DNA of 62,186 nt from Ruminococcaceae bacterium UBA1036 (GTDB lineage Bacteria; Bacillota; Clostridia; Oscillospirales; Acutalibacteraceae), in contig DCEF01000002.1 in assembly GCA_002316805.1 (NCBI GenBank), positions 1 to 62,186 on the forward strand, in the 5' to 3' direction. A program made the position numbers and the translations under genes. The notes below the pieces were generated by a model that saw nothing but the letters and a program-made list of their open reading frames with translations, had not been told where the DNA came from and did not search any database. Of this stretch, positions 8,620 to 17,226 are shown piece by piece; position 1 is the first letter of the stretch; every line of letters begins with the position of its first letter.

Positions 8620-9813
8620 TCATTTGCCTTCAATCAGGGCATAGAGCTTTTGAAGCTCCCCCTCGTTTGAATAGTTTCCTTTTGAGAGCGCCTCGGTAAA
8701 TTTTTTTCGTATATCACCGTCTGTAAGCATCATCTTGAGCCCATCCTCAACCCCTTCTGATGACATTGGCACAATAAGCCCATTGGCACCAGACTTAATC
8801 TGGTCTGACGCTGTAGAAAAATCTGTGAGCAGGATTGGACGCCGCATCACCATTGCTTCATCAACAGCAATAGACTTCCCTTCAAACCTGCTCGGCTGCA
8901 AATATATGTCACACTGTTTCAGGTATGGGTACGGGTTTGCACGCTCGCCAAGGAAAAAGACGCAGTCCTTAACCTGCAGTTCTTCCGCCATGCTTTTAAG
9001 TTTTCCCTCTTCGGGTCCCATGCCAATAATATACCAGCGGAAAGAAAAGCCCTGCTTTTTGAGCGCAGCTATTGCGGGCATGGCAATATCAAGGCCCTTT
9101 TGCTCCGACAAGCGCGCGATTGAAAGAATCCTCAGCCCGCTGAAATTGTCTGTGAAACCCTCCCCCTCGTCTGCCATCGACTGCATAAATCTTTCCGAAA
9201 TAATATTGTATATCACATGGCATTTTTCCAAAATCTCCGGAAATACCCGCCTCAACGACGCAAGGCATGACTCCGAAACGGTGCAGAGGGCATCAAGCCT
9301 GTCCACATAGCTGCGGTCTGTTTTGCTGTCAAGGCCCATAGCCTCATAATCTCCATGGATAAACCCGATTTTTATATGGCTTTTCACTTTGGTGATATTG
9401 TAGTAGATAGGCTGGCCTTCCATAAAAGCGATGGCTGCGTCATATTTGCAGCTCGCGGGCCTTACAAAGTGGCGCTCTGTTCTCCACATTCTGCCAAGGC
9501 GCTCGCCCATCGTCCCACGGCGGCCGGCAATCGTCACCATAAGGCGGCAAACTGCAAGCAACGGGTGGCCTTTCCGCAGCAAAGCCCAGAAGGCCTGCCG
9601 TATATTCAGCCGGTATTCCGGCGGAAAAAGCGGCTCCAGCAAATGCACCTGCTTTGGCACCCGCTTAAGAAAAAGGCCTTCGTTCGCAAACAGCTGAAGG
9701 TCGACATCGTATTTTTCATAGTCAAACAGCGAAAGTATCGTAACAAGGCTTTTTTCTATGCCGCCGCTGTGCAGGCTGTAATTAATGAAAAGGATTTTCT
9801 TCTTTTGCCGCAT
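8620..9813 (-). CDS. glycosyltransferase family 4 protein
   Basis: A GT-B fold glycosyltransferase of 397 residues. The N-terminus has the glycine-rich acceptor loop (INYSLHSGGIEKSL). The C-terminal donor domain has RLSEQKGLD and the E-x7-E-type motif in EGKSIAVDEAM used to bind nucleotide sugar. It is cytosolic, probably peripheral to the membrane, and adds one sugar to a cell-wall or exopolysaccharide intermediate. It is the last of three consecutive same-strand glycosyltransferase genes, 44 nt after the GT2 gene. Donor and acceptor cannot be read from sequence. Confidence 0.85.
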   Translation of the reverse strand: MRQKKKILFINYSLHSGGIEKSLVTILSLFDYEKYDVDLQLFANEGLFLKRVPKQVHLLEPLFPPEYRLNIRQAFWALLRKGHPLLAVCRLMVTIAGRRGTMGERLGRMWRTERHFVRPASCKYDAAIAFMEGQPIYYNITKVKSHIKIGFIHGDYEAMGLDSKTDRSYVDRLDALCTVSESCLASLRRVFPEILEKCHVIYNIISERFMQSMADEGEGFTDNFSGLRILSIARLSEQKGLDIAMPAIAALKKQGFSFRWYIIGMGPEEGKLKSMAEELQVKDCVFFLGERANPYPYLKQCDIYLQPSRFEGKSIAVDEAMVMRRPILLTDFSTASDQIKSGANGLIVPMSSEGVEDGLKMMLTDGDIRKKFTEALSKGNYSNEGELQKLYALIEGK

Positions 9814-9857
9814 TAATATAATGCTCCTCGCAAAATATCTACGCCTAAAGCGCAGAA

Positions 9858-10928
9858 TTATTTTTTATTCTCATCGCTCATCAGGACTTTAGAATAGATT
9901 TTATAAAACAGATAGACAGCCGGTGTGCAGCGCGTGCTTATTATACGCCGCACAATCCGGTCAGATTTTTCCCCGCACTTAAGGTAATCAGACCGCATAG
10001 CTGCAAGCAGCAGGGGGTTTTTAAGTATCCCCTCAACTTCTTTAAAGCGTTCCGAATGGCTGGCCGGATTTTTCGGGCTGAAGCAGTTCACGAGCGCGGA
10101 GTGCGCCGCCGAACGCAAAAGCCACGCCATATGGCGCTCCCTGTATTTTTCGTCGATGCCATACTGCTGCAGGATTGCATCAACCGTGCGGTAGCATTCA
10201 GTCAGCATTTCCATTTTATGTGGGCGGTAACGTGTGCTTAAAGAATTTGAGTTATAGCGGTAATGGTAATACGCCCCGTCGGCTATAATGAGATTTTGGC
10301 ACGCACAGTGCGCATGTATAGATGCCGGCAAATCTTCGAGCATTATTTTCTGCTCGCTGCCATATTGGATATTATTCGCAATAAACCAGTCGCGCCTGTA
10401 CATACGGCGCCACGCGCAGCCAAGCATTTCCACGCTGTGCCATGGCCCGCCGGACTTGTCCGGGCCAATCATCTCCGCAAGCACCTTTTCTTTGATTTCG
10501 CGCCCGCATATTTGCCCGCGCACAGGCAGGCAGCATTTTCGGCTTTTGCCGCTCTCAATGTCTTCCCTTATAAAGTTGAAAACCACAAGGTCGGCGTTAT
10601 GGTTTTCCGCAAGGTAGTAAAGCCCTTTAAACATATTTCTATCAACCCAGTCGTCCGAATCGATAAAAAGAAGGTATTTACCGGAAGCGCGGCCGGCACC
10701 GTAGTTTCGTGTATCGCCAAGCCCGCCATGCGGCTTGTTGAGTACCTTCACACGCGGGTCCGATTCAAATCTGCGCGCAGTTCTAAGCGAATCGTCAGTG
10801 GAAGCATCATTGACGAGGAGGAGCTCAAAGTCGTCAAGACTCTGTGCAAGAATGCTTTCCACACATTTTCCAAGATATTTCTCCACATTGTAAACGGGGA
10901 CAACAACGCTAATAAGTGGCAAAATCAA
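9858..10928 (-). CDS. glycosyltransferase family 2 protein
   Basis: The 356-residue GT-A protein opens with ISVVVPVYNVEKYL, followed by NDASTDDSL (nucleotide binding) and the metal-binding DXD-type motif in FIDSDDWVD. These are typical of inverting enzymes that extend surface polysaccharides or teichoic-acid-like polymers. The C-terminal half is variable and gives no specificity clue. Its ATG overlaps the stop of the upstream gene by 4 nt, so it is translationally coupled to the third glycosyltransferase of this cluster. Confidence 0.88.
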   Translation of the reverse strand: MILPLISVVVPVYNVEKYLGKCVESILAQSLDDFELLLVNDASTDDSLRTARRFESDPRVKVLNKPHGGLGDTRNYGAGRASGKYLLFIDSDDWVDRNMFKGLYYLAENHNADLVVFNFIREDIESGKSRKCCLPVRGQICGREIKEKVLAEMIGPDKSGGPWHSVEMLGCAWRRMYRRDWFIANNIQYGSEQKIMLEDLPASIHAHCACQNLIIADGAYYHYRYNSNSLSTRYRPHKMEMLTECYRTVDAILQQYGIDEKYRERHMAWLLRSAAHSALVNCFSPKNPASHSERFKEVEGILKNPLLLAAMRSDYLKCGEKSDRIVRRIISTRCTPAVYLFYKIYSKVLMSDENKK

Positions 10929-12100
10929 ACCTCCAGTCTTCCGGTTGCTGTAAACAGAAGAATTTTCTTCATTATAATGCGCCAGTCATAGTTCTCTTCC
11001 GCAAAATGGCGTTCCTGCTGAATGAGGCCGGTATGGTACCTGCAGCGCCAAACGAATTCGCTCACAAGTTCCATATTCACCGGTGCGTCAAAATTCGGCA
11101 TTTTCATGGCAAAAGGGACCTGCCCGTTGAGGCTTAAGTCCTCATAGGCATAAATAAAAGGGATTCCCGCCGCACAGTAAAAACGGGCCAGATACGGCGA
11201 GCGATAAATCCCGTCGGCTTTGTAAAGGCCAAGGCTCGCAACTGCTAAAGTATGCGTATTGCAAAGCCCATTGATTTTGCTGGGATTCTTTTCCCCAATA
11301 AAGTTCACGCGGTCTTCCACATGGCAGTGTGCGGACTCTGCATGGAGCTTCCATGTTTTCTGCATATTGCCGACTATATCCAATGTCACAGGCTCACAAC
11401 TGCGGCTGTTCCTGTAAGTGCTGATGCCCTGAAGCAAGCGCTCAAATCCGCATGTGTGTGGGTCATCGACAACAGCGAGCATTGTTATCGGGTCCTCTAA
11501 TTTTTCTACTGAACTGCGCACGGAAATCTGCCCTACAGCGATGCCGCGGTTAACTGAAATAGCCGGAACACCGTATATTTTACTGGCAGGCACCTCAAAT
11601 GCAACGGCGGCATCTGCCCAACGGTGCAGTTGCGATTCCAGGAAAGACTGCTGCATATGCGTGAAGCTGGCCTTAAAAGAAGCAGAAAGATTATTTTCCG
11701 CTTTATGACGCTTCATCTCCGCGGAAAAATGATCTTCGAGCGGATAGACCACCGGCTCATAAATCACCTTTGTGCCAAATTTCTGGAATTTAAAATGCCA
11801 TGCAAGCTTGCTGAGCTCTGGGTACAGAAGAAGGCTTTTGATATAGATAAAGTCATACACTGTGGATTTTGTAAGTTCCAAAATCCACTCGCAAAAGTCG
11901 TGTATGGCATACCTGCCGCCAGCATACTCGAAGTGCCTGTCTTCACCGCCTATACAGCTTATAATATTCCTGCGGTCACGGCAGATATAGTCGGCCTCAT
12001 GCCCAAGCTGCCGTACACCGCCTACCTTGCATACTACATCCTGACGAAAAAGCTCCGAACCTGGATCAACCGGGTCAAACCCGATATATAAAAACCTCAT
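10925..12100 (-). CDS. GT-B-like glycosyltransferase, first gene of the surface-glycan cluster
   Basis: A 391-residue protein without sharply conserved motifs. The overall GT-B-like pattern (N-terminal FLYIGFDP, a linker, then TLDIVGNM and a late IPFIYAYEDLS) and the position before two clear glycosyltransferases suggest a family-4-like transferase. GGGGTGA precedes the ATG. About 200 bp of A/T-rich upstream DNA separates it from tRNA-Ala and presumably holds the operon promoter. The three genes probably make one oligosaccharide. Confidence 0.55.
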   Translation of the reverse strand: MRFLYIGFDPVDPGSELFRQDVVCKVGGVRQLGHEADYICRDRRNIISCIGGEDRHFEYAGGRYAIHDFCEWILELTKSTVYDFIYIKSLLLYPELSKLAWHFKFQKFGTKVIYEPVVYPLEDHFSAEMKRHKAENNLSASFKASFTHMQQSFLESQLHRWADAAVAFEVPASKIYGVPAISVNRGIAVGQISVRSSVEKLEDPITMLAVVDDPHTCGFERLLQGISTYRNSRSCEPVTLDIVGNMQKTWKLHAESAHCHVEDRVNFIGEKNPSKINGLCNTHTLAVASLGLYKADGIYRSPYLARFYCAAGIPFIYAYEDLSLNGQVPFAMKMPNFDAPVNMELVSEFVWRCRYHTGLIQQERHFAEENYDWRIIMKKILLFTATGRLEV

Positions 12101-12298
12101 GCTGTCACCCCACAGCGCCTTTAGAAAATGTACTCAAACTCTGCAGCTGCAAACGGCAGTATAAACAATATCGTATAGATAAATATACAGATAAATATAC
12201 AGATTATTATATCATTTTTTTAATTTTGAAACAAGTTTTCCCGTCAAGTTAAAATCTGTATTCTCTTACGTCTGCACGCCAGTTTTATATACAAAACA

Positions 12299-12328
12299 TA
12301 GGCCACAAGGCAAAAACCTTGTGGCCTA
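12299..12328 (-). terminator. terminator after tRNA-Ala
   Basis: A perfect 10-bp inverted repeat GGCCACAAGG / CCTTGTGGCC (12301-12310 and 12317-12326) with a 6-nt loop lies directly after the tRNA-Ala 3' end on the minus strand. Confidence 0.75.
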
Positions 12329-12333
12329 TTATC

Positions 12334-12409
12334 TGGTGGAGATAAGCGGGTTCGAACCGCTGACCTCCTGCATGCCATGCAGGCGCTCTCCCAGCTGAGC
12401 TATACCCCC
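12334..12409 (-). tRNA. tRNA-Ala (anticodon GGC)
   Basis: A 76-nt cloverleaf read on the minus strand: acceptor GGGGGTA pairs with TATCTCC (two G-U pairs), D-arm TAGCTCAGCTGGGAGAGC, anticodon stem CCTGC/GCAGG with loop ATGGCAT giving anticodon GGC (Ala), T-arm GGTTCGAACC and an encoded CCA end. A terminator follows at once. Confidence 0.95.
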
Positions 12410-12571
12410 AAAATTTAGAAGTTCTGTTCCCTTTAAACGGTTACATTTTACCGAGCCTGATTTCCAGCAGGAATAATGCTTGATAATGATATCATATTTT
12501 ACTGGAAATTGCAAGCCTTCTTTTTCAGGTAAGCCAACTACTGCGAAAAATCCCGTTTAACACATCTGCCG

Positions 12572-13420
12572 TCACACAAGGCCAAAAATTCTGACTGCGC
12601 TTGTTACGAGAAAGCATGTTCCGAACCCAGCAGCAGTTGGGATAGCAACCGCTGCCAAAGTCCATTTCAGGCTTTGCGTCTCTTTGCGTATGGTAAGGCA
12701 TGTTGTCCCGCACGGCCAATGCATAAGGGAAAACAGCATCGTGCATAAAGCTGTCAGCCACGTCCACCCATGGCTGGCAAAAAGTGTGTGTAGTTGTGCA
12801 AAGCTTGAAAAGTCAGTAAGGCAGCTTGATGCCATATAGCTCATGATAAGGATCGGAATAACAATTTCATTTGCTGGGAATCCGAGTATAAAAGCCATGA
12901 GTATATATCCATCCATACCAACAGCACGCGCAAACGGGTCAAGAAAATTGGCGCAAGCCGCCAAAAGGCTTCCTTCGCCAGCTTTTATATTTTCAAGCAG
13001 CCATATAATAATGCCTGCAGGCGCAGCGACGGCGATGGCACGGCGGAGGACAAAAAGCGTGCGGTCCATAATCGAGCGCACTATAACTTTTCCTATCTGC
13101 GGCCTGCGGTAAGGTGGAAGCTCAAGATTGAAAGATGACGGCATTCCCTTTAAAAGCGTCTTTGAAAGCAATTTAGAAGTGAGCAATGTGAAAACTACGC
13201 CGAGCACAATTACAGCCGTAAGGAACAGTGCCGAAATGGTTGACTGGAAAGCACCTGAGGCTGCACCGGCGAAAAACATGGTTATAATAGCAATCAGTGT
13301 AGGAAAACGCCCGTTGCAAGGAACAAAATTGTTCGTGAGGGTTGCTATGAGCCTTTCACGTGGGGAATCGATTATCCTGCAGCCTATCACACCGCAGGCA
13401 TTGCAGCCAAACCCCATGCA
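12572..13420 (-). pseudogene. feoB: feoB, C-terminal part, severed by an insertion
   Basis: These are the last 280 residues of the ferrous-iron transporter FeoB: the gate-domain motif GFGCNACGVIGCRII, then hydrophobic segments and a second conserved loop, AFILGFPANEIVIPI. The reading frame continues upstream across the 7-bp core CCATGCA (13414-13420) into foreign DNA. No Shine-Dalgarno precedes the first ATG at 13417, so this part is probably not translated on its own. The missing front lies at 24601-25942 on the same strand. Rejoined at one core copy the two give an uninterrupted 727-codon FeoB of normal length. Confidence 0.93.
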
Positions 13421-13443
13421 AATAGTATGTGCAATTATGTAAT
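13411..13443. repeat. left attachment junction of the feoB element
   Basis: The core CCATGCA (13414-13420) joins feoB sequence on its left to element DNA on its right. The element side carries the arm GTGCAATTATGTAAT (13429-13443), which is the reverse complement of the right arm at 13 of 15 positions. Confidence 0.8.
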
Positions 13444-13567
13444 GGCCAAGCTTTTTTGTAGTTCAACTATCCATATATATTGTAGTCTTACACTGAAGCT
13501 TTATTTTTTCGGCTTTAGCCTTGATTTTTTTAATATGAAGCGTTATACTAAATAAGTCGGGTTTAAT

Positions 13568-13644
13568 GGATGTTTAGCTCAGCTGGCTAGAGCGTTCGCT
13601 TGACGTGCGAAAGGTCACAGGTTCGAGTCCTGTAACGTCCACCA
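13568..13644 (+). tRNA. tRNA-Val (anticodon GAC), carried inside the element
   Basis: A 77-nt cloverleaf: acceptor GGATGTT pairs with AACGTCC, D-arm TAGCTCAGCTGGCTAGAGC, anticodon stem TTCGC/GCGAA with loop TTGACGT giving GAC (Val), T-arm AGGTTCGAGTCCT and encoded CCA. It lies about 150 bp inside the left end of the element and has its own terminator. Whether the host has another copy cannot be seen here. Confidence 0.93.
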
Positions 13645-13651
13645 GTTTTCT

Positions 13652-13689
13652 CACAGACGGGCTTTGTTGCCGTCTGTGGGATTTTTTTA
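13652..13689 (+). terminator. terminator after tRNA-Val
   Basis: CACAGACGG (13652-13660) pairs with CCGTCTGTG (13670-13678) and is followed by GGATTTTTTTAT. Confidence 0.85.
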
Positions 13690-13709
13690 TGCCGTTGCGG
13701 ATTTTTTAG

Positions 13710-13751
13710 TGAAAGCACCTGCCTACCTTTTGAAAGCACCTGCCTACCTTT
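13710..13751 (+). repeat. two tandem copies of a 21-bp unit
   Basis: The unit TGAAAGCACCTGCCTACCTTT occurs at 13710-13730 and again at 13731-13751 without mismatch, in the non-coding space between tRNA-Val and the end of the beta-glucosidase gene. Its function is unknown. Confidence 0.85.
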
Positions 13752-13775
13752 TTAAAATATGGCATAAATGTAAAA

Positions 13776-13815
13776 AGTATGTGGAAAGGGGCGGCTTTAT
13801 GCTGCCCCTTTCCAC
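13776..13815 (-). terminator. terminator of the beta-glucoside operon
   Basis: GTGGAAAGGGGC (13781-13792) and GCCCCTTTCCAC (13804-13815) form a perfect 12-bp stem. On the minus strand it is followed by ATACTTTTTAC, about 90 nt after the beta-glucosidase stop. Confidence 0.8.
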
Positions 13816-13903
13816 TTCAGTGATGTCAAACTTGTCCGGTGTGCGGCTTTAGGAAGCTGGGATAAACGTTTTTGTCCGCTGTGACTTTTTATGGAAACGC
13901 CTT

Positions 13904-15217
13904 TTATTTGTGGGCTGCAATATAGCGCCCATATGCGTAAAAACTGTCTTTCGGAATCCGCTTCTGTGTATTGAAATCAACATAAATAAGCCCGAAACGC
14001 TGGGTATACCCGTACGCCCACTCGAAATTGTCAAGAAGTGACCAGTAGTAGTAGCCGGCAACATTAAGCCCTTCGGAGTTGGCCTGCTCTATCACTTTCA
14101 GGTGGCGCAGAATGTAATCGGTGCGGGCGGGGTCGTGCACGGCACCGTTTTCCATGGTATCCATTACGGAGCAGCCGTTTTCGGTAATATAAACAGGCAG
14201 CTTTGTGTAGCTGCGCACCATGCGCAGTAAGGCGGTCAGCGTTTCAGGGGCAATGTCCCAGCCGATTGCCGTTTTGGGAAGGCTTGTGTGTACAGCCCTG
14301 TGCAGCAGCAGCGCTGTTGGGTCAAACTCGACAACATTGTGCGTGTAGAAGTTGATGCCGAGAAAATCAACCGGTGACTTGATTATTTTCAAATCGTCCG
14401 GCAGTATAAAGTCGAAAGAAGTTGCGCACCGCGACGCAAACAGCGTGCACATATCCTCAGGGTATTCGCCGCGGAAAATAGGCTCTAAAAACCATTTGTT
14501 TTGATAGGAATCATGCACACGGCAGGCTAAACGGTCCGCAAAAGAGGATGAGGCGGGATATGACGGCGCAAGGTTCAGCGTGATTCCAATCTTGTGCTTC
14601 CCTCCTGATGCACGGTAGGCTTTCACCGCAGTGCCGTGGGCAAGCAGCAGGTAGTGCGCGGTTTTTATAGATGTTTCCAAATCGTGCTTGCCGGGTGCAT
14701 GTTCGTCGTCAAGGTTGGCGACGAACGATGAGCAAAAAGGCTCGTTGAGGGTAATCCAGATATCCACGAGACTGTCAAGTTCGGTAAAGCATTTTTCGGC
14801 GTATTCGGTGAACCACTGCACACAGTTACGGTTTTCCCAGCCACCGAGATCCTGGGCCCATTGGGGAAGATCCCAGTGGTATAAGGTCACTGCCGCCGAG
14901 ATGCCCTGACGCTTCAGTTCGAGAAGAATATTTTTGTAAAATGCCATGCCGGAAGGGTTGTATTGCCCTTTTGCCGGAAAAATGCGCGGCCATGAAATAG
15001 AGAAGCGGTAGCTGTCCACACCAAGCTGCTTTATGAGCGCAATGTCTTCTTTCCAGCGGTGGTAGGAGTCGCAGGCGGTGTTTCCGGTGTCGCCGTTTAG
15101 TATCCTGCCTGGCAACGTGCAAAATGTGTCCCAGATGCTCGGGCTGCGGCCGCCTTCACAGACGCCGCCTTCAACCTGGTACGCGGCTGTTGCAACACCA
15201 AAGGTGAATGGGTTCAA
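13904..15217 (-). CDS. beta-glucosidase / 6-phospho-beta-glucosidase-like GH1 enzyme
   Basis: A 437-residue retaining GH1 glycosidase with the N-terminal signature FTFGVATAAYQVEGG, the acid/base glutamate in TLNEP (E159) and the nucleophile in ITENG (E346). It is cytosolic, with no signal peptide. Because its neighbours are an ABC importer and a cellobiose phosphorylase rather than a PTS, unphosphorylated cello-oligosaccharides are the likely substrate. It starts at TTG behind GGAGG. It is the last gene of the run solute-binding protein, two permeases, glucosidase, and ends in a strong terminator. Confidence 0.92.
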   Translation of the reverse strand: MNPFTFGVATAAYQVEGGVCEGGRSPSIWDTFCTLPGRILNGDTGNTACDSYHRWKEDIALIKQLGVDSYRFSISWPRIFPAKGQYNPSGMAFYKNILLELKRQGISAAVTLYHWDLPQWAQDLGGWENRNCVQWFTEYAEKCFTELDSLVDIWITLNEPFCSSFVANLDDEHAPGKHDLETSIKTAHYLLLAHGTAVKAYRASGGKHKIGITLNLAPSYPASSSFADRLACRVHDSYQNKWFLEPIFRGEYPEDMCTLFASRCATSFDFILPDDLKIIKSPVDFLGINFYTHNVVEFDPTALLLHRAVHTSLPKTAIGWDIAPETLTALLRMVRSYTKLPVYITENGCSVMDTMENGAVHDPARTDYILRHLKVIEQANSEGLNVAGYYYWSLLDNFEWAYGYTQRFGLIYVDFNTQKRIPKDSFYAYGRYIAAHK

Positions 15218-15317
15218 TGTATTATCCTCCGTTTCGTTTTTGGGGAAATTGACTGAAAAGACACGTTCAGCACTGCTGTGGGTGCGGAACGTGCCTCTTA
15301 TGCATAAACAGGTTATG

Positions 15318-16211
15318 TCAGCCTTTTACACTGCCGGTAGTGACTCCGCCAACAATGTATTTGGAAAGGAAAAAGTAAATGATGACGACAGGGATAATGG
15401 CAATCGTAATCAGCATATAGACCTTACCCATGTCGAATTTCAGGAAATCGGCGCTGCGCAGCTGCATAATCAAGATCGGAAGAGTCTTTTTATTTGCCGA
15501 ATCCAGCAGCAGGGCTGGAATAAAAAAGTTGTTCCAGGCGCCGACGAAAGCAAAGATTGCCTGCACCGCAACGGCCGGCTTCATCATAGGAAGGACGATG
15601 GTGTTGAATGTACGGAATTCACTGCAGCCGTCGATGCGCGCCGCCTCCACGATTTCAATCGGAAGGTTGCTGTCCATGTACTGCTTCATAAAAAAGGCAA
15701 CGACCGGGGAAGCAACAGCGGGCAAAAACAACGGAATCAGGGAATCCTTCAAGCCCATCTTTTCCATCTGATTTACAAAGCCAACAGCAGAAATCTGTGT
15801 CGGCATAACCATAATTAGAAGAATAAGGGTAAAGGCAAAATTCCGCAACTTGAAGTCGTAGGCGAAAATGGCGTAAGCGGTCAGCGCCGAGAAATAAACC
15901 GCCAGGCACGCCGTAAGTGAAGAAACAATTAGACTGTTCAGCACGCCGCTGACAACCGGAATATTGGCATCATTCAAAAGGTTTATCAGGTTTATGCCAA
16001 ACGATGCGCCCGGCAGAAATGAGAACCCCTGCTGAATCTGAAATGTGTTGCGGGACGAGTTGATAAGCAGCATGTAGAAGAAAAAGAGGCAAAGGAAGCA
16101 GATAATTGCAAGGACAATATAACACCCTATTCTGGAAAGCGCCAGCTTGTGCCGGTAGTTATCCCCCTTTTTTTCAGAAGCTTTTTTTGCTGATACGGCA
16201 TGTTCAGCCAT
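15318..16211 (-). CDS. carbohydrate ABC transporter permease (MalG-like, CUT1)
   Basis: A membrane permease of 297 residues with about six hydrophobic segments and the EAA loop (EIVEAARIDGCSEFRTFNTIVLP) that docks the ATPase. It pairs with the MalF-like permease encoded just upstream. A longer frame starts at 16253, but AGGAGG lies 10 nt before ATG 16211, giving an 8-nt overlap with the upstream gene, so I use that start. No ATP-binding subunit is encoded in this cluster; CUT1 systems commonly share an MsmX-type ATPase encoded elsewhere. Confidence 0.9.
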   Translation of the reverse strand: MAEHAVSAKKASEKKGDNYRHKLALSRIGCYIVLAIICFLCLFFFYMLLINSSRNTFQIQQGFSFLPGASFGINLINLLNDANIPVVSGVLNSLIVSSLTACLAVYFSALTAYAIFAYDFKLRNFAFTLILLIMVMPTQISAVGFVNQMEKMGLKDSLIPLFLPAVASPVVAFFMKQYMDSNLPIEIVEAARIDGCSEFRTFNTIVLPMMKPAVAVQAIFAFVGAWNNFFIPALLLDSANKKTLPILIMQLRSADFLKFDMGKVYMLITIAIIPVVIIYFFLSKYIVGGVTTGSVKG

Positions 16212-17184
16212 GCGCGGTGCGCCTCCTTTTTTTCGTCCGGTTTTTTGTGCCATCCGTATCCGTCATGGTCTTGTACACCAGCAGGCAGAGAATAGCGCAG
16301 ATGATAAACAGAATCGTTGAAATTGCGCCGGCCATGCCATAGTTTTTGCTGTACATATGATTGTTCAGGTACATGATCATGGTAGTTGATGTATTGTCCG
16401 GGCTGCCGGTTCCATTTGTCAAGATCTGCGGAACATCGAACATCTGCAGCCCGCCGATGAGGGAGGTAATCAGCACATAAGCCATAATCGGTTTGATGAG
16501 CGGGATAGTAATCCTCCAGAACATTTGATTAGATGAGGCACCGTCGATTTCCGCCGCTTCATAGAGGCACGGGTCGATGCCCAAAATTGCTGCCATCAAA
16601 AGGATGGTGGTGTTGCCGAACCACATAAGGAAATTCATGAAAATTATGAGCCCTCTCGTTCCCGAAACGGTCGAGAGGAAACGAACCGGCTGGTGAATCA
16701 GCCCCATGGCAATCAGCGAGCCGTTAACAGGGCCGTTGTCTGAAAACAGTGCGAAAAACAGCATTGCAAACGCGGAAGCCATAATCAAGTTCGGCATATA
16801 AATCACTGTTTTGAAAAACCGGAGTCCGCGCAGGCGCAGGCGTGTATTCGTGAACCAGGCGGCCAACAAAAGGGAAATAAGGATCTGCGGGATGAATCCG
16901 ACAATCCAGAGTAGCATGGTGTTTCCCATGTAGTTGAACAAATCGGGTGAATGAAATAAAGATTTGTAGTTATCAAAGCCGACGAAAATCGGCCCAATAA
17001 TCTTCAACCCGGAACGAAAATATTTAAAAAAGCTGTAATATATGGTAGAAATCAAAGGAATCAACTGAAAAATAATAAAAGTGATAAAGAACGGAAGGAG
17101 AAACACATATCCCCACTTGGAGTAGTTGATATGCTTTTGTTTTTTACGCGCTGTTCCGGATGAAGCTTTTGCTGGTGTTTTCAA
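16204..17184 (-). CDS. sugar ABC transporter permease (MalF-like, CUT1)
   Basis: The 326-residue inner-membrane protein has a short basic N-terminus, a first membrane segment (VFLLPFFITFIIFQLIPL) and a C-terminal EAA loop (LYEAAEIDGASSNQMFWRITIP). It forms the heterodimeric channel with the next gene, which it overlaps by 8 nt. It starts at TTG 17184 behind a G-run that serves as ribosome-binding site. Position between the solute-binding protein and the beta-glucosidase points to import of beta-glucosides. Confidence 0.9.
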   Translation of the reverse strand: MKTPAKASSGTARKKQKHINYSKWGYVFLLPFFITFIIFQLIPLISTIYYSFFKYFRSGLKIIGPIFVGFDNYKSLFHSPDLFNYMGNTMLLWIVGFIPQILISLLLAAWFTNTRLRLRGLRFFKTVIYMPNLIMASAFAMLFFALFSDNGPVNGSLIAMGLIHQPVRFLSTVSGTRGLIIFMNFLMWFGNTTILLMAAILGIDPCLYEAAEIDGASSNQMFWRITIPLIKPIMAYVLITSLIGGLQMFDVPQILTNGTGSPDNTSTTMIMYLNNHMYSKNYGMAGAISTILFIICAILCLLVYKTMTDTDGTKNRTKKRRRTAHG

Positions 17185-17226
17185 AGTGAGCTATGCCCCC
17201 CTTTTTTTTAAATAAAGCCTGTATTG

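Noticed and set aside
13710..13751. CRISPR array
   Set aside because: Only two directly abutting repeats without spacers and no cas genes.
15078..15818. 246-codon plus-strand ORF
   Set aside because: Antisense to the GH1 and MalG-type genes, which have clear motifs.
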